A DNA stretch of 38,527 nucleotides from GCA-2688775 sp035288865 (GTDB lineage: Archaea > Nanobdellota > Nanobdellia > Woesearchaeales > GW2011-AR4): assembly GCA_035288865.1 (NCBI GenBank), contig DATDZA010000027.1, positions 1-38,527 of the forward strand, given 5' to 3'. The notes below the pieces were generated by a model. The model did not search any database, had not been told where the DNA came from, and saw only the letters and a program-made list of their open reading frames with translations. Made by a program: the position numbers and the translations under genes. Positions 1 to 8,544 of this stretch are shown piece after piece (positions within the stretch are counted from its first letter, which is position 1; every line of letters begins with the position of its first letter).

Positions 1-1
1 C

Positions 2-3000
2 ACATTAACCGTCAAGCCAATACAACCTGTCATTAATCATGAGGAACCAAATATGAGTTCGCCAGGCAACACCCCAGTCGCCTCAAAGCTAGTGTTTGTG
101 CTGGAAGAGGATAACTCTTTAGAAATGACAGGCTTACCTCAAGGCTCGGTCATGCCATACCTTTCAAGCCTTATTAATTCGCACGGATCACTCTTAGGCA
201 ATTATTATGCAAATGTGCATCCTTCTGTCCCCAATTACCACTGGATACTTACCGGCAGCAATGCTAGTGTTAAAGGCAATAGTTGTATAGAAACACTGAC
301 TACTAATAATCTTTTCCGGCAAATGATTGCAAACAATATCCAATTCCGTTTTTACTTCGAGGGCCTTGCCGAATACAAGGCCCAGGGACATACAGCCAGA
401 GATTTTGTAAATTGTGATGACCTCCCAGCTTTGAACTTGGCTCATCTAAATTGGGGGTTTGGCACGGAATATTCCGATGTGCGTAGCCAAAGTGACGCAG
501 AGATAAATGCGCAGTTCGTCGACATTTCGCAGCTGGCAATCGATGTTGCCAACCGCAACCTGCCCAGGATGAGCTTTGTCATTCCCAATCTTGAGGAAGA
601 TACTCACGATAACTATGATATTCCCCGAGCTGATACTTGGCTAAGTCGTAATTTACCCGCAGTTCTTTCCACTTCGGATTTTCAACCAGGCGGAACTGGA
701 GTCCTGATGGTGGGTTGGGATGAGAGTATTCAGGGTTCTCAGAAGTACCGCGTGGATGACAAGTGCTCTTCGCAAGGGGGCAGTGGCTGTGGCGGGCACC
801 TCCCCTTGGTATTCTACGGTCCGCAGGTTAAGAAAAATTTCGTCTCCCAAACTTATTATCAACATCAAAGCGTGCTTCGCACCATGATGCTACTGTTGGG
901 GCTTAAATCCGGCTTTCCCAATGCTGCTGAGTCTGCTTTAGAAATAAGTGATGTGTTTTCAGCAGATGTTTTTTCACCACCGGCGCTTTCTTTGTCGGTA
1001 TCAAAAAATATAGTTGCGCCTAATGAAACTTTTACTGCGACTTGGTACAACCCAGGCACAACATACAAGCAAGATTGGATTACAATAGTTCCTGCTGGAA
1101 CAAAATGGATTTCACCATATCCTTGGTTTTACACAAACGGGCTTTCGTCCGGAACAAATAGATTGACTGCACCACTTGCTGCTGGCAAATATGACATTGT
1201 TTATTATCAAAATAATGGGTATACAGAATTATTCAGGAAAAACATGATCGAAGTCAAGAAGTCATGTCCACCACCGCCACCTTGTGGTGCAGCGCCTCCA
1301 GAAGGATGCAATTATGTTCTAGAGACTGATTCCAATGGATGCCAGATATGCGGGAAATTAGTTTGCAATAACCCAACTCCGGGAATTACATTAGAATCAT
1401 CAAAAAATTCAGTTGCACCCAATGAAACTTTTACTGTAACTTGGTATAATTCTGGCACAACATACAAGCAGGACTGGATTACAATTGTTCCTACAGGAAC
1501 AAAATGGGTCTCACCATACCCTTGGTTTTATACAGAGGGGCTTTCATCCGGAACAAATAGATTGACCGCTCCGCTTGGTGCTGGCAAATATGACATTGTT
1601 TATTATCAAAATAATGGGTTTACGGAATTAGCAAGATCTAAAAATTTAATTGAAGTCCAAAAACCAGAGTGCTCAAATGACAAGGATTGTCATCCAATAA
1701 ACTGTATCCAGGCACCCTGCCCTCAGCCATCATGTGTTGATGGCAAATGCATTCCAACCCCAAGTAAATGTGGAAATGGAATTTGTGAACCTGGAGAAGA
1801 TGATGACATTTCCAAATTAGTTTTTGAATTAGATTCAAGTAGTACATTGACTAATAGTCTTGTTTCCTATTGGAAACTTGACGAGACTTCAGGAAACAGA
1901 AAGGATATTGTAGGAAATAACCATCTGGTGCCTTTCAATGGAGTTACATATGATACTTCGGGTGTTAAAGGCTACACTGCTAAGTTCACAGCCACAAGCA
2001 TAAGGGCGAACGAGCAATATCTTGGCGTAGCTGACAACATAATTGTTTCTCCGGGTGATACAGATTTCACATTTGCGGGATGGGTCAGGCTTGACAGCAC
2101 AGACAAAAGCATGGCAATTATCGCAAAGGGCGACACTGGAGCTACAAGAGAATACGTATTGCTTTACGACAAAGGATTCTTGGCTACAAGCGACAGATTT
2201 GTCTGGTCAGTTTATGATGGTTCTGGTACTACGAAACCGATAGTCGCGGATAATTTTGGATCACCTTCAGCAGGCAATTGGTACTTTATCGTTGCGTGGC
2301 ATGACAGCGTAAATAATCAAATAGGAATACAGGTCAACAATGGCAAGCCTAATGTCGTTTCATATAGTTCAGGGGTAACAGACAAGGATTCTATGTTTAC
2401 AATTGGTGCATTCCGAGATGTGGATGACCTAGAAATAAATGGAAAAATAGACGAAGTCGGTTTATGGAAACGCATCCTGACGGTCCAGGAAAGATCGGAC
2501 TTGTTTGGTGCCGGCTGGGGCAATACGCTAGTTTTAAAATCAGTTATACCTACATGCCCACAGGATTGCAGTAAAGAGTTTGATTTGTCCGATTACCCAA
2601 ATATGTTTACTAAAGGCAACAGTTTTAATGGAGTTCTTGTCGTTGGTGACTATGCCGGGAGCAATGATGTTCTGGCTGTATCAGACATTATAGGGGGATT
2701 GAAACCTATTGATCCTGGTCCTTTCAAACTTGCAAGCGAAGTTAATGGAATTGAGCAAAACATAATATCTGTCGGCGGCTCGTGCGCGAATGCAATAACT
2801 TCCCAAATTGAAGGATATCCTGTGGACTGTGCTCAGGGCCTAAAGCCGGGTTTGGGAAAAATAAATCTTTATTCATATAATGGATTTGCTCATCTTGTTG
2901 TCAAGGGATTTTATGACAGCGATACTTTGGCAGTCGCACGAGTTTTGGCAAATTACAAGGACTATAAACTTAGCGGAGTAGAATATACCGTTGAGTCGCC

Positions 3001-4324
3001 GGTGCAGCAATGCACGGATTCTGATGGTGGAAAGGATTATTATGTGAAAGGTCAGACTACAGAATGTGATTACAGTATTTTAGATACTGTTCAAGGCGGT
3101 GGCACTGGTGGATGCCCGTTTGCGGAAGACTCATGCTTGACTGAATCCATCCAATCTATTCTTAGGGAAAATGATCCTGTGGCTAAGAGACCTGCGACTA
3201 AGAACACTTTACAGGAGTTTTACTGTGAAAGGAACAAACTACAATCGGTTTATTATGAATGCCCAAATGGCTGCAAGGACGGCGCATGCGCGCAATCTGC
3301 CGGAATCACTATTGATAAAGTTGAAACAGACAATAAGTTTTATGGTTTGAATGAAAAAGTTTCAATAAGCGCCTCGGCAACCTCTTCAGCAGGATTTCCT
3401 GAGGCTATTATAGCAGAAGTTCAGGATCCTAATTATCAGGGCACTAAAGTAACAATGACTGCATCAGTATGCTCTGTTGCAACAACTAATTCCAATATAC
3501 CAGTTACCTGCAGTTACCAAGGAATTTTTTCCAATACAGCTTATGAAGGATATTACAACGTAAATGTAGGTACTGGAAATTTTAATGGCAATGCCTACAC
3601 TTCATTTTCAGTTCTTGACAGAGAAAAGACAGGCAAATATTTGATTTTAAATGATATAGGATTATACAAGCTTGAAAATGCCGTCCATTCACCAGATAAC
3701 TCTCTGGGCATTGACACCTATGTCGCTTATTATTCAACTGAACAGTTAAGCAATCAGGCAGGTGTTTATGTTTTTGGCAGCAGGGAAGTTATGTTTGAAT
3801 TTTTAAATAAGGCACTGGAACAAGTGAATTATTATACTCAAACTATCGATGGAAATCTGGTTTATGTTGTGATGGATGGTTCCACGCCGGTATTTGCGTG
3901 GACGAGAGAGAACCTGCTTATAGTCTCGGTTCCAGGGCGAGTTTATACTGTCCAGTATGACAACACTGCAAGCACATCAGTTGCATCCAAAAACTCTGAA
4001 TCATCTTCAAAAAAGACAATTTCATCTCCAGGCATATTCGGGAATGTTGTAGTATCCCAACCTCCAACAACAACCAAGCCAATTAATCAGATCGATGAAG
4101 TTGTTTTGGCTTACTTGAAAAAGCACCCAAGCGATTTGGACAAGGCGCCGCCAGTAAAAAAGATTACAAAAAAAGATGTTATAAATTGGATAGATAAGAA
4201 CTGCGCTGATTCTACAAATCCCCCAGTTCCAATGCAAACGACTTCTTCAGGCCAATCATCCGGTGCTGTGACAGGGAATGTCATATCCAAAGTTTTTGTA
4301 AATAAAGAATATTGGAAAGATTAG
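2..4324 (+). CDS. Giant multidomain surface protein with N-terminal phosphoesterase domain (5'-partial)
   Basis: The first ATG is at 53 (1423 aa from there), but the frame is open back to base 2 and no signal peptide is visible, so the true start probably lies outside the window. Numbering from the ATG, residues 10-300 resemble the acid phosphatase/phospholipase C phosphoesterase family: EEDNS near 18, PNYHWILTGS at 60-69, PNLEEDTHD at 178-186, GWDES at 221-225 and GGHLPL at 247-252. Two nearly identical Ig-like repeats follow (about 313-405 and 446-540), separated and followed by Cys-rich linkers including CGNGICEPGE. A LamG/concanavalin-like domain lies at about 600-830, and beta-rich S-layer-like segments fill the rest. 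No C-terminal membrane anchor is evident. The role is probably an extracellular phosphoester hydrolase that binds a surface or glycan. Domain calls beyond the phosphoesterase are tentative. Confidence 0.8.
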   Translation, partial: TLTVKPIQPVINHEEPNMSSPGNTPVASKLVFVLEEDNSLEMTGLPQGSVMPYLSSLINSHGSLLGNYYANVHPSVPNYHWILTGSNASVKGNSCIETLTTNNLFRQMIANNIQFRFYFEGLAEYKAQGHTARDFVNCDDLPALNLAHLNWGFGTEYSDVRSQSDAEINAQFVDISQLAIDVANRNLPRMSFVIPNLEEDTHDNYDIPRADTWLSRNLPAVLSTSDFQPGGTGVLMVGWDESIQGSQKYRVDDKCSSQGGSGCGGHLPLVFYGPQVKKNFVSQTYYQHQSVLRTMMLLLGLKSGFPNAAESALEISDVFSADVFSPPALSLSVSKNIVAPNETFTATWYNPGTTYKQDWITIVPAGTKWISPYPWFYTNGLSSGTNRLTAPLAAGKYDIVYYQNNGYTELFRKNMIEVKKSCPPPPPCGAAPPEGCNYVLETDSNGCQICGKLVCNNPTPGITLESSKNSVAPNETFTVTWYNSGTTYKQDWITIVPTGTKWVSPYPWFYTEGLSSGTNRLTAPLGAGKYDIVYYQNNGFTELARSKNLIEVQKPECSNDKDCHPINCIQAPCPQPSCVDGKCIPTPSKCGNGICEPGEDDDISKLVFELDSSSTLTNSLVSYWKLDETSGNRKDIVGNNHLVPFNGVTYDTSGVKGYTAKFTATSIRANEQYLGVADNIIVSPGDTDFTFAGWVRLDSTDKSMAIIAKGDTGATREYVLLYDKGFLATSDRFVWSVYDGSGTTKPIVADNFGSPSAGNWYFIVAWHDSVNNQIGIQVNNGKPNVVSYSSGVTDKDSMFTIGAFRDVDDLEINGKIDEVGLWKRILTVQERSDLFGAGWGNTLVLKSVIPTCPQDCSKEFDLSDYPNMFTKGNSFNGVLVVGDYAGSNDVLAVSDIIGGLKPIDPGPFKLASEVNGIEQNIISVGGSCANAITSQIEGYPVDCAQGLKPGLGKINLYSYNGFAHLVVKGFYDSDTLAVARVLANYKDYKLSGVEYTVESPVQQCTDSDGGKDYYVKGQTTECDYSILDTVQGGGTGGCPFAEDSCLTESIQSILRENDPVAKRPATKNTLQEFYCERNKLQSVYYECPNGCKDGACAQSAGITIDKVETDNKFYGLNEKVSISASATSSAGFPEAIIAEVQDPNYQGTKVTMTASVCSVATTNSNIPVTCSYQGIFSNTAYEGYYNVNVGTGNFNGNAYTSFSVLDREKTGKYLILNDIGLYKLENAVHSPDNSLGIDTYVAYYSTEQLSNQAGVYVFGSREVMFEFLNKALEQVNYYTQTIDGNLVYVVMDGSTPVFAWTRENLLIVSVPGRVYTVQYDNTASTSVASKNSESSSKKTISSPGIFGNVVVSQPPTTTKPINQIDEVVLAYLKKHPSDLDKAPPVKKITKKDVINWIDKNCADSTNPPVPMQTTSSGQSSGAVTGNVISKVFVNKEYWKD
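1000..1660 (+). repeat. Tandem intragenic duplication (two copies, offset 399 bp)
   Basis: Copy 1 is about 1000-1258 and copy 2 about 1399-1660. They share long identical stretches, for example around 1060-1110 with 1459-1509 and 1189-1220 with 1588-1619. The period of 399 bp is exactly 133 codons, so the duplication is in frame. Each copy encodes one Ig-like module plus a Cys-rich linker. The high DNA identity suggests a recent duplication or ongoing gene conversion. Confidence 0.85.
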
Positions 4325-4353
4325 AACTTTATTAGTAAGAGAAATTAGTAAAA

Positions 4354-4360
4354 TTTTTTT
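4354..4360 (+). terminator. Oligo-T tract, possible archaeal terminator
   Basis: A run of seven T follows the stop codon of the surface protein by about 30 nt, in the 69-bp gap between convergent genes. Archaeal RNA polymerase can terminate at U-tracts without a hairpin. No hairpin is visible here. This is position-based inference only. Confidence 0.35.
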
Positions 4361-4393
4361 AATAATGACGATAAGATAACTTAATAATAAAAA

Positions 4394-5293
4394 TCAAAAT
4401 TCCCGAATATCTCTAAATTCATTAAACCTTTTTTCTATTTCATCCATAGTCAAGGTTTTTAATCTATTCAAGCTGAAATCTTCTGCATTAAATGATGCAA
4501 CAATGCTTCCATAAATAATTGCTTTTCTCATATTAGATTCGCTTAAATCATTTGTTTTCGCGAGATAGCCGATAAAAGCTCCTCCAAAACAATCTCCGCA
4601 TCCGGTTGGGTCTTTGATTTCTTCAAGAGGGTAACTTGGGGCGCTGAAATGCTTGTCTTTTGTAAATAATAAAGCGCCGTGCTCGCCTTTTTTTATTATG
4701 ACAGATTTAGGACCCAATTTAAGGGCTTCTCTCGAGGCTTTTACCAAGCTGGCAGTGTTAAACAGTTGCCTTGCTTCACCGTCATTAAGAAGCAGAACGT
4801 CAACTTTTTTTATCAAGTCAATCAAAGATTTTCTCTTGCCGCTTATCCAAAAATTCATTGTATCCATCACAACAAATTTTGGCTTTTTTATCTGGCTAAG
4901 GGTTTCAAGCTGCAAATCCGGATCAATATTCGCCAGGAAAATATATTTAGCTTCTTTATAATTTTTAGGCATATCTGCTTTGAATTCTGCAAGAGAATTG
5001 AGCTCTGTTTTTTTTGTCGTGGCCTCGTTCATATCAAATTCGTAAAATCCTTCCCAGTGAAAAGTCTTTCCGGATATTTGAAGCCCGTCAAGATTAATCT
5101 TTCTTTTTCTTAATAGTTCAATATATTCTTGTGGAAAATCATTGCCCACCACGGATAAAATATTCGGCTTTGAAAAAAAACTGGCGGCAAAAGAAGCGTA
5201 CGCCGCGCTGCCTCCAAGCGCGTTTTCTACTTTTCCGAAAGGAGTTTGGATAGTATCAAGTGCGACTGTGCCTGTAATCATAATCTCATTCAT
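4394..5293 (-). CDS. PfkB-family carbohydrate kinase
   Basis: This 299-aa protein has the ribokinase/PfkB fold. The N-terminus MITGTVALD begins the first strand, the ALGGSAAYAS segment (about residues 26-35) corresponds to the GG sugar-binding motif, and DPTGCGDCF near 225-233 is the PfkB signature 2 with the catalytic aspartate and anion hole. It transfers the gamma-phosphate of ATP to a sugar or nucleoside hydroxyl in the cytoplasm. The substrate cannot be told from the sequence; archaeal members act on ribose, adenosine, cytidine or fructose phosphates. A TATA-like element (GCTTTAAAAAC on the minus strand) near 5322 lies about 29 nt upstream of the start, supporting the ATG at 5293. It is convergent with the surface-protein gene. 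Confidence 0.88.
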   Translation of the reverse strand: MNEIMITGTVALDTIQTPFGKVENALGGSAAYASFAASFFSKPNILSVVGNDFPQEYIELLRKRKINLDGLQISGKTFHWEGFYEFDMNEATTKKTELNSLAEFKADMPKNYKEAKYIFLANIDPDLQLETLSQIKKPKFVVMDTMNFWISGKRKSLIDLIKKVDVLLLNDGEARQLFNTASLVKASREALKLGPKSVIIKKGEHGALLFTKDKHFSAPSYPLEEIKDPTGCGDCFGGAFIGYLAKTNDLSESNMRKAIIYGSIVASFNAEDFSLNRLKTLTMDEIEKRFNEFRDIREF

Positions 5294-5359
5294 AAGAAAT
5301 AAAAATCATAAGTTGTTTTTAAAGCTTATTATAATCTGCTGGAAAATAGTAATATCACT

Positions 5360-5509
5360 TTATTCCTCATCCCCATCGTCTTCTTCATCGTCATCTTTAT
5401 CCTTGTCATCTTCCTTGTAGTCTTCATCATCTTTGTCTTCGAGGTCATCTTTATCCTCTTCTTTTACCTTGTCGTTGAAATCCTCGGGTTCTTCTTTTTC
5501 TTCTGCCAT
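5360..5509 (-). CDS. 49-aa highly acidic hypothetical protein
   Basis: The reading frame begins MAEEKEEPEDFNDK and ends in DEEDDGDEE. Over half of its residues are Asp or Glu, spaced by Lys and lacking hydrophobic core residues, so it is almost certainly disordered. A TATA-like box at 5541-5550 sits about 36 nt upstream of the ATG, giving it its own promoter. It lies between a PfkB kinase gene and a PLD-like gene on the same strand. It could be a nucleic-acid-mimicking, metal- or histone-binding peptide, but nothing in the sequence decides this. The clean start, stop and promoter argue that it is a real gene; low-complexity sequence argues for caution. Confidence 0.6.
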   Translation of the reverse strand: MAEEKEEPEDFNDKVKEEDKDDLEDKDDEDYKEDDKDKDDDEEDDGDEE

Positions 5510-5540
5510 TTTAAATCAGAATAGATTGCAACAAACTCCT

Positions 5541-5550
5541 TTAAATAATT
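5541..5550 (-). promoter_or_regulatory. TATA box for the acidic small protein
   Basis: The minus strand reads AATTATTTAA, followed about 36 nt later by the ATG at 5509. The predicted transcript would have a leader of roughly ten bases. Confidence 0.5.
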
Positions 5551-5556
5551 TTTGAT

Positions 5557-6549
5557 TTATCCCCAAAGCCGGTCAAACTCTTTCAGAAAGCTGCCTGCAA
5601 TATTCTTGTCTTTTATTATGATAATGTTCTCATCATTCTTGTTTTCAGCGCTTGCAGTCGGATTAAAGCTGCCGGTGACCACAGTTTCATTATCTATAAT
5701 AAACACTTTGTGGTGCATCTTGTACTTGTTTGTGTCTTTCTTTACACTCATGCCAAATCCGCTGAGCTTTTCAAACTGCGAGAAATTGCTTCCAGCCTGG
5801 CCCGCGTCAAAAATTCCTTTAATGTCAATCCCTTTTTTGCTTATCAGCGCGTCGGCAATATCTTTATTGGTAAATGTAAACGTCATGAAGTAAACGCTCT
5901 TGCGGGCGCTTTTTATCTCTGTGATTATATGTGAAGCGCAGCCGTCTTCTGGGCAGAAATAATTTTGGATTTCTATTTCGTTTACATAAACCACCGGATT
6001 TTTTACCTTTTCCCCTTTGCCGAACTTCCCATCCCAGAGCTCATTAAATTCCTCATTGTAATTACTTGCCAGATTTTTTGAATAAATTACAACAAGATTA
6101 TTGCTGTTCCTGCTGTTGTCATTGAAAGTCGGATTAAACGATCCGGTTGTTATTATTTTTCCGTCGATTGAGCAGAATTTGTTATGCATGAGCTGGTTAT
6201 TGTTGTCTTCTCGCAATGCATTTCCTTTTATTTGGCCACGCTGGTTTGCACTGTCAATTACAACTTTTACATCTACTGACTTGCTTTTGGATGCAAGTGT
6301 ATTTATGATATTTTGAAGATTTATATCATAAAATGCGCAGTAAACTGAGCGGTTGGCGGATGCTATATTCCTTTCCAGCATTTTGCCGCAGTCATCTTTC
6401 AGGCAGAAATAAACTTCCGGATCGCTTGCGTTTTCATGCGGTACAGTGCTGCCGGTTACCGCTGCACAGGAAATTATCAGAAAAGTTACTCCAAACAGTG
6501 ACGACAAAATAATAATCTGATGGAAAAATTTATATAGAAGCGTTTTCAT
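5557..6549 (-). CDS. Exported phospholipase D-like protein with two HKD motifs
   Basis: The 330-aa protein has two complete HxK(x)4D catalytic motifs: H122/K124/D129 (MHNKFCSID) and H279/K281/D286 (MHHKVFIID). Each is followed by TGSFNPT, the usual PLD-superfamily continuation. The two halves each carry a VYFCxxDxC-like Cys-containing segment near 47-54 and 197-204, so the protein looks like an internal duplication. Residues 8-28 are hydrophobic and end in ISCAA, resembling a signal peptide or lipobox, so it is probably outside the membrane. The superfamily includes nucleases and phospholipases; Nuc/cardiolipin-synthase-like members have this size. Substrate is unknown. Two GTGATA palindromes lie just upstream. 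Confidence 0.87.
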   Translation of the reverse strand: MKTLLYKFFHQIIILSSLFGVTFLIISCAAVTGSTVPHENASDPEVYFCLKDDCGKMLERNIASANRSVYCAFYDINLQNIINTLASKSKSVDVKVVIDSANQRGQIKGNALREDNNNQLMHNKFCSIDGKIITTGSFNPTFNDNSRNSNNLVVIYSKNLASNYNEEFNELWDGKFGKGEKVKNPVVYVNEIEIQNYFCPEDGCASHIITEIKSARKSVYFMTFTFTNKDIADALISKKGIDIKGIFDAGQAGSNFSQFEKLSGFGMSVKKDTNKYKMHHKVFIIDNETVVTGSFNPTASAENKNDENIIIIKDKNIAGSFLKEFDRLWG

Positions 6550-6581
6550 TTTTTAGTAATAAATTGAATATTTTATCTCAC

Positions 6582-6618
6582 AGTGATAATATCACTTGCA
6601 AAAGTGATAATCTATCAC
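6582..6618. promoter_or_regulatory. Two tandem palindromes, candidate operator pair
   Basis: 6582-6596 is a perfect 15-nt palindrome (AGTGATA-A-TATCACT). 6604-6618 is a second one with the same arms (GTGATA-ATC-TATCAC). They lie 33-70 nt upstream of the PLD-like ATG at 6549, at or just upstream of the expected TATA/BRE position. Spacing between centres is about two DNA turns. A dimeric winged-helix repressor or activator is the simplest reading. Confidence 0.6.
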
Positions 6619-6627
6619 CTCTTTTTT

Positions 6628-6660
6628 CCCGGCAGGACAAAGCAATTTGTTCTGCTTGGG
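6628..6660. other. Long hairpin with GCAA tetraloop in the intergenic region
   Basis: The left arm begins CCCGGCAGGACAAA, the loop is GCAA, and the right arm is TTTGTTCTGCTTGGG. They form about 14 pairs (three or four G-U on the plus-strand RNA) with one bulged base. On the plus strand it is followed by TTTTATTATT, as in an intrinsic terminator, but no plus-strand gene ends here. On the minus strand it lies about 80 nt after the stop of the Lon-like gene. It may be a 3'-end structure or a small RNA element. Positions 6661-6741 are simply AT-rich. Confidence 0.45.
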
Positions 6661-6741
6661 TTTTATTATTCTAAATTTTAAATCAAATAATTTTTTTAAT
6701 TTATTTTCAAAAATAATATTTTTGTCCAAAATTTAATATTA

Positions 6742-8499
6742 TTATTTTACTTTTCTTTCTCTTGAAGGCTTATTTTTTGGATTTCTTATTAATAAGACCG
6801 CTATTACTCCTATCACAACGCCAGCCAGAAAAATGCCAAACTTCTGCCTGTCGATACGGTTTGTTTTTTTTGCAGGAGAATTTTCTTTGAAATAAATGTC
6901 CAAATCCCCAAGCTCAAGGGCATATTCCGAGTAGATAAGGGCTGAAAAAACATCCCTATCTTTTAAAGAATTTGCATACTCGTAATAACTGTAGCTTAAT
7001 ATCGGAAAAATCCCTTTCGTTGTTTCTTCGGCAATATTATTTTTTACAATGTCGAGTTTCCTCTCAACCAAATTTTTATACTGCTCGCTGTCAACTCCGA
7101 AAACGCTCAAAATCACGTCGACATCAGCCTTTGCGCGGCTTGCTGTTGAAAGGCAAATCTCAAAATCCCCATTTTCCAAATTTGAGTTTGCAGCATCTAT
7201 TTCTTTTCTTACATTGCCCATAGTTCCCGGGAAGTACAATTCAACATACTGCGCGCGCTCGTCTGCTTCGCTGATTTTGGCCTGGCAGGATTTTTTGAGA
7301 ATATCTTTATCGAGATTAAACTCCCTCCCGCCTTTTCCCAGGAACTGCGACCATGAGTCGGCTGACTTTATTCTTTCAGAAGAATATGCTAAATTCCTTG
7401 CAATAATTTCTGTTCTGTTGGTTTTATTTAATATTTCAAGCGCTGCATTGGCAGACTCTTCTGCCTCCGAGAGCCTTTCCTTGACTACAATATACGCTTC
7501 CAGGTCTGTTATTGTTTTTCTTTTTACGCTGTCAATTCTGTTTCTAAACTCATTTATTTCTTTTTTTAATCGGTTGGCTTCATTAGCTGATTGGTTTTTT
7601 GATAAATTTTTGGATAATAGCAATAAAGTTGAAAACTCTACATTTGCCCCGAAGCAATAGCTTGCTGATGAATAAAAAGTTTGTTTCTCAAAAGCACCTT
7701 TTCCCTTTAAAGTCAAATTGTTTGCATCTTCCTTAAGTAAAGATGCGTTTGGGTAATTTATTTTTGACGCATTTGATTTGAGCTGGCTGCTTCGGTCGCA
7801 AAGAGATTTTGCAAGAGATTTCATAGTATTCCTGTATTGCTCGTCGATTTCTATATTTTTGAATTTTTTTGTTAATTCATGCCCGGTAAATTCTTTCACC
7901 GCTTCGTCCAGTGTCGATATCTCAGCAATTTCTATCCCTAAACTTTTTGATAAATTTTTTAAATCAACAGTTTCGTTGTCAATTTTTACAATTATCTCGC
8001 CCGCAGGTATGAAAACTTTTTTCAATCCTGCTTTTTTTGCTCCTTCAACTTTTGCTTTTAATCCGCCGACAGGGCCGATTAATCCCCCTGAATTTATTGT
8101 GCCTGTAATAGCATAATTTTCATTCAAATTAAAATTTTCCAGCATAGCGACTGTTAATACAGCAATTGAAGCGCCTGCGCTGGGGCCTGCGATGATCGAG
8201 GAATCAGCAGTTATAGTATAAAAAAAATCATAGTTGTTGCATTCTTTGTCAGTTAAATCGCATGCCATTGCCTTGGCAAACCTTGTTGACATCTGGGTGT
8301 CAGTTTTTGTCAGCGGGAATGTTTCAAGAAAAACTCTGCCTGATCCTGGCACTATTTCCAAATATAAGTCTGCAACTCCGCCTTCCATCCCTGTTTCTGT
8401 TTCCTTTACTGCCAGAAGTTTCATGTGGCCCTGCTTTGCGAGAACAGATGGAAGAAGAATTAAATTTAATATTAAAAGCAAAATAATTATTTTTTTCAT
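6742..8499 (-). CDS. Secreted, membrane-anchored Lon-like (S16) protease without AAA+ domain
   Basis: The 585-aa protein starts with a signal peptide (about 1-22) ending in LAKQ. A Lon protease domain follows at roughly 25-205: AGPSAGAS places the nucleophile at S107, and GPVGGLKAKVEGAKKAG places the dyad lysine at K148, the same arrangement as in Lon. There is no Walker A or B motif, so it is not an ATP-driven Lon. Residues about 210-540 are helical and coiled-coil-rich. A C-terminal membrane segment (about 551-573) is followed by a basic tail. The protease domain should therefore face outside the cytoplasm. It is one of several exported proteins in this part of the window. Substrate and partners are unknown. 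Confidence 0.85.
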   Translation of the reverse strand: MKKIIILLLILNLILLPSVLAKQGHMKLLAVKETETGMEGGVADLYLEIVPGSGRVFLETFPLTKTDTQMSTRFAKAMACDLTDKECNNYDFFYTITADSSIIAGPSAGASIAVLTVAMLENFNLNENYAITGTINSGGLIGPVGGLKAKVEGAKKAGLKKVFIPAGEIIVKIDNETVDLKNLSKSLGIEIAEISTLDEAVKEFTGHELTKKFKNIEIDEQYRNTMKSLAKSLCDRSSQLKSNASKINYPNASLLKEDANNLTLKGKGAFEKQTFYSSASYCFGANVEFSTLLLLSKNLSKNQSANEANRLKKEINEFRNRIDSVKRKTITDLEAYIVVKERLSEAEESANAALEILNKTNRTEIIARNLAYSSERIKSADSWSQFLGKGGREFNLDKDILKKSCQAKISEADERAQYVELYFPGTMGNVRKEIDAANSNLENGDFEICLSTASRAKADVDVILSVFGVDSEQYKNLVERKLDIVKNNIAEETTKGIFPILSYSYYEYANSLKDRDVFSALIYSEYALELGDLDIYFKENSPAKKTNRIDRQKFGIFLAGVVIGVIAVLLIRNPKNKPSRERKVK

Positions 8500-8544
8500 A
8501 ATAGTGGAAATGATTGTAGATTTAAGAAGCTTGTGGATTGTGAA

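Noticed and set aside
1261..1800. Cys-rich linkers of the surface protein as a zinc-finger or ferredoxin domain
   Set aside because: The Cys spacing (CPPPPPC, CGNGICEPGE) is that of extracellular disulfide-rich modules, in an exported protein.
4679..5113. 144-codon plus-strand frame opposite the first PfkB gene
   Set aside because: It is antisense to a gene with clear PfkB motifs, is rich in Phe/Leu/Ser as expected of a shadow frame, and matches nothing I recognise.
5360..5509. Resemblance of DYKEDDKDKDDD in the acidic protein to an epitope tag or vector remnant
   Set aside because: The match is loose, the whole protein is Asp/Lys-rich, and there is no vector-like flanking sequence. It is a compositional coincidence.
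7049..7660. 203-codon plus-strand frame opposite the Lon-like protease
   Set aside because: It lies opposite the coiled-coil region, whose Lys/Glu/Ala codons create long antisense Phe/Leu/Ser frames. No start signal or motif.
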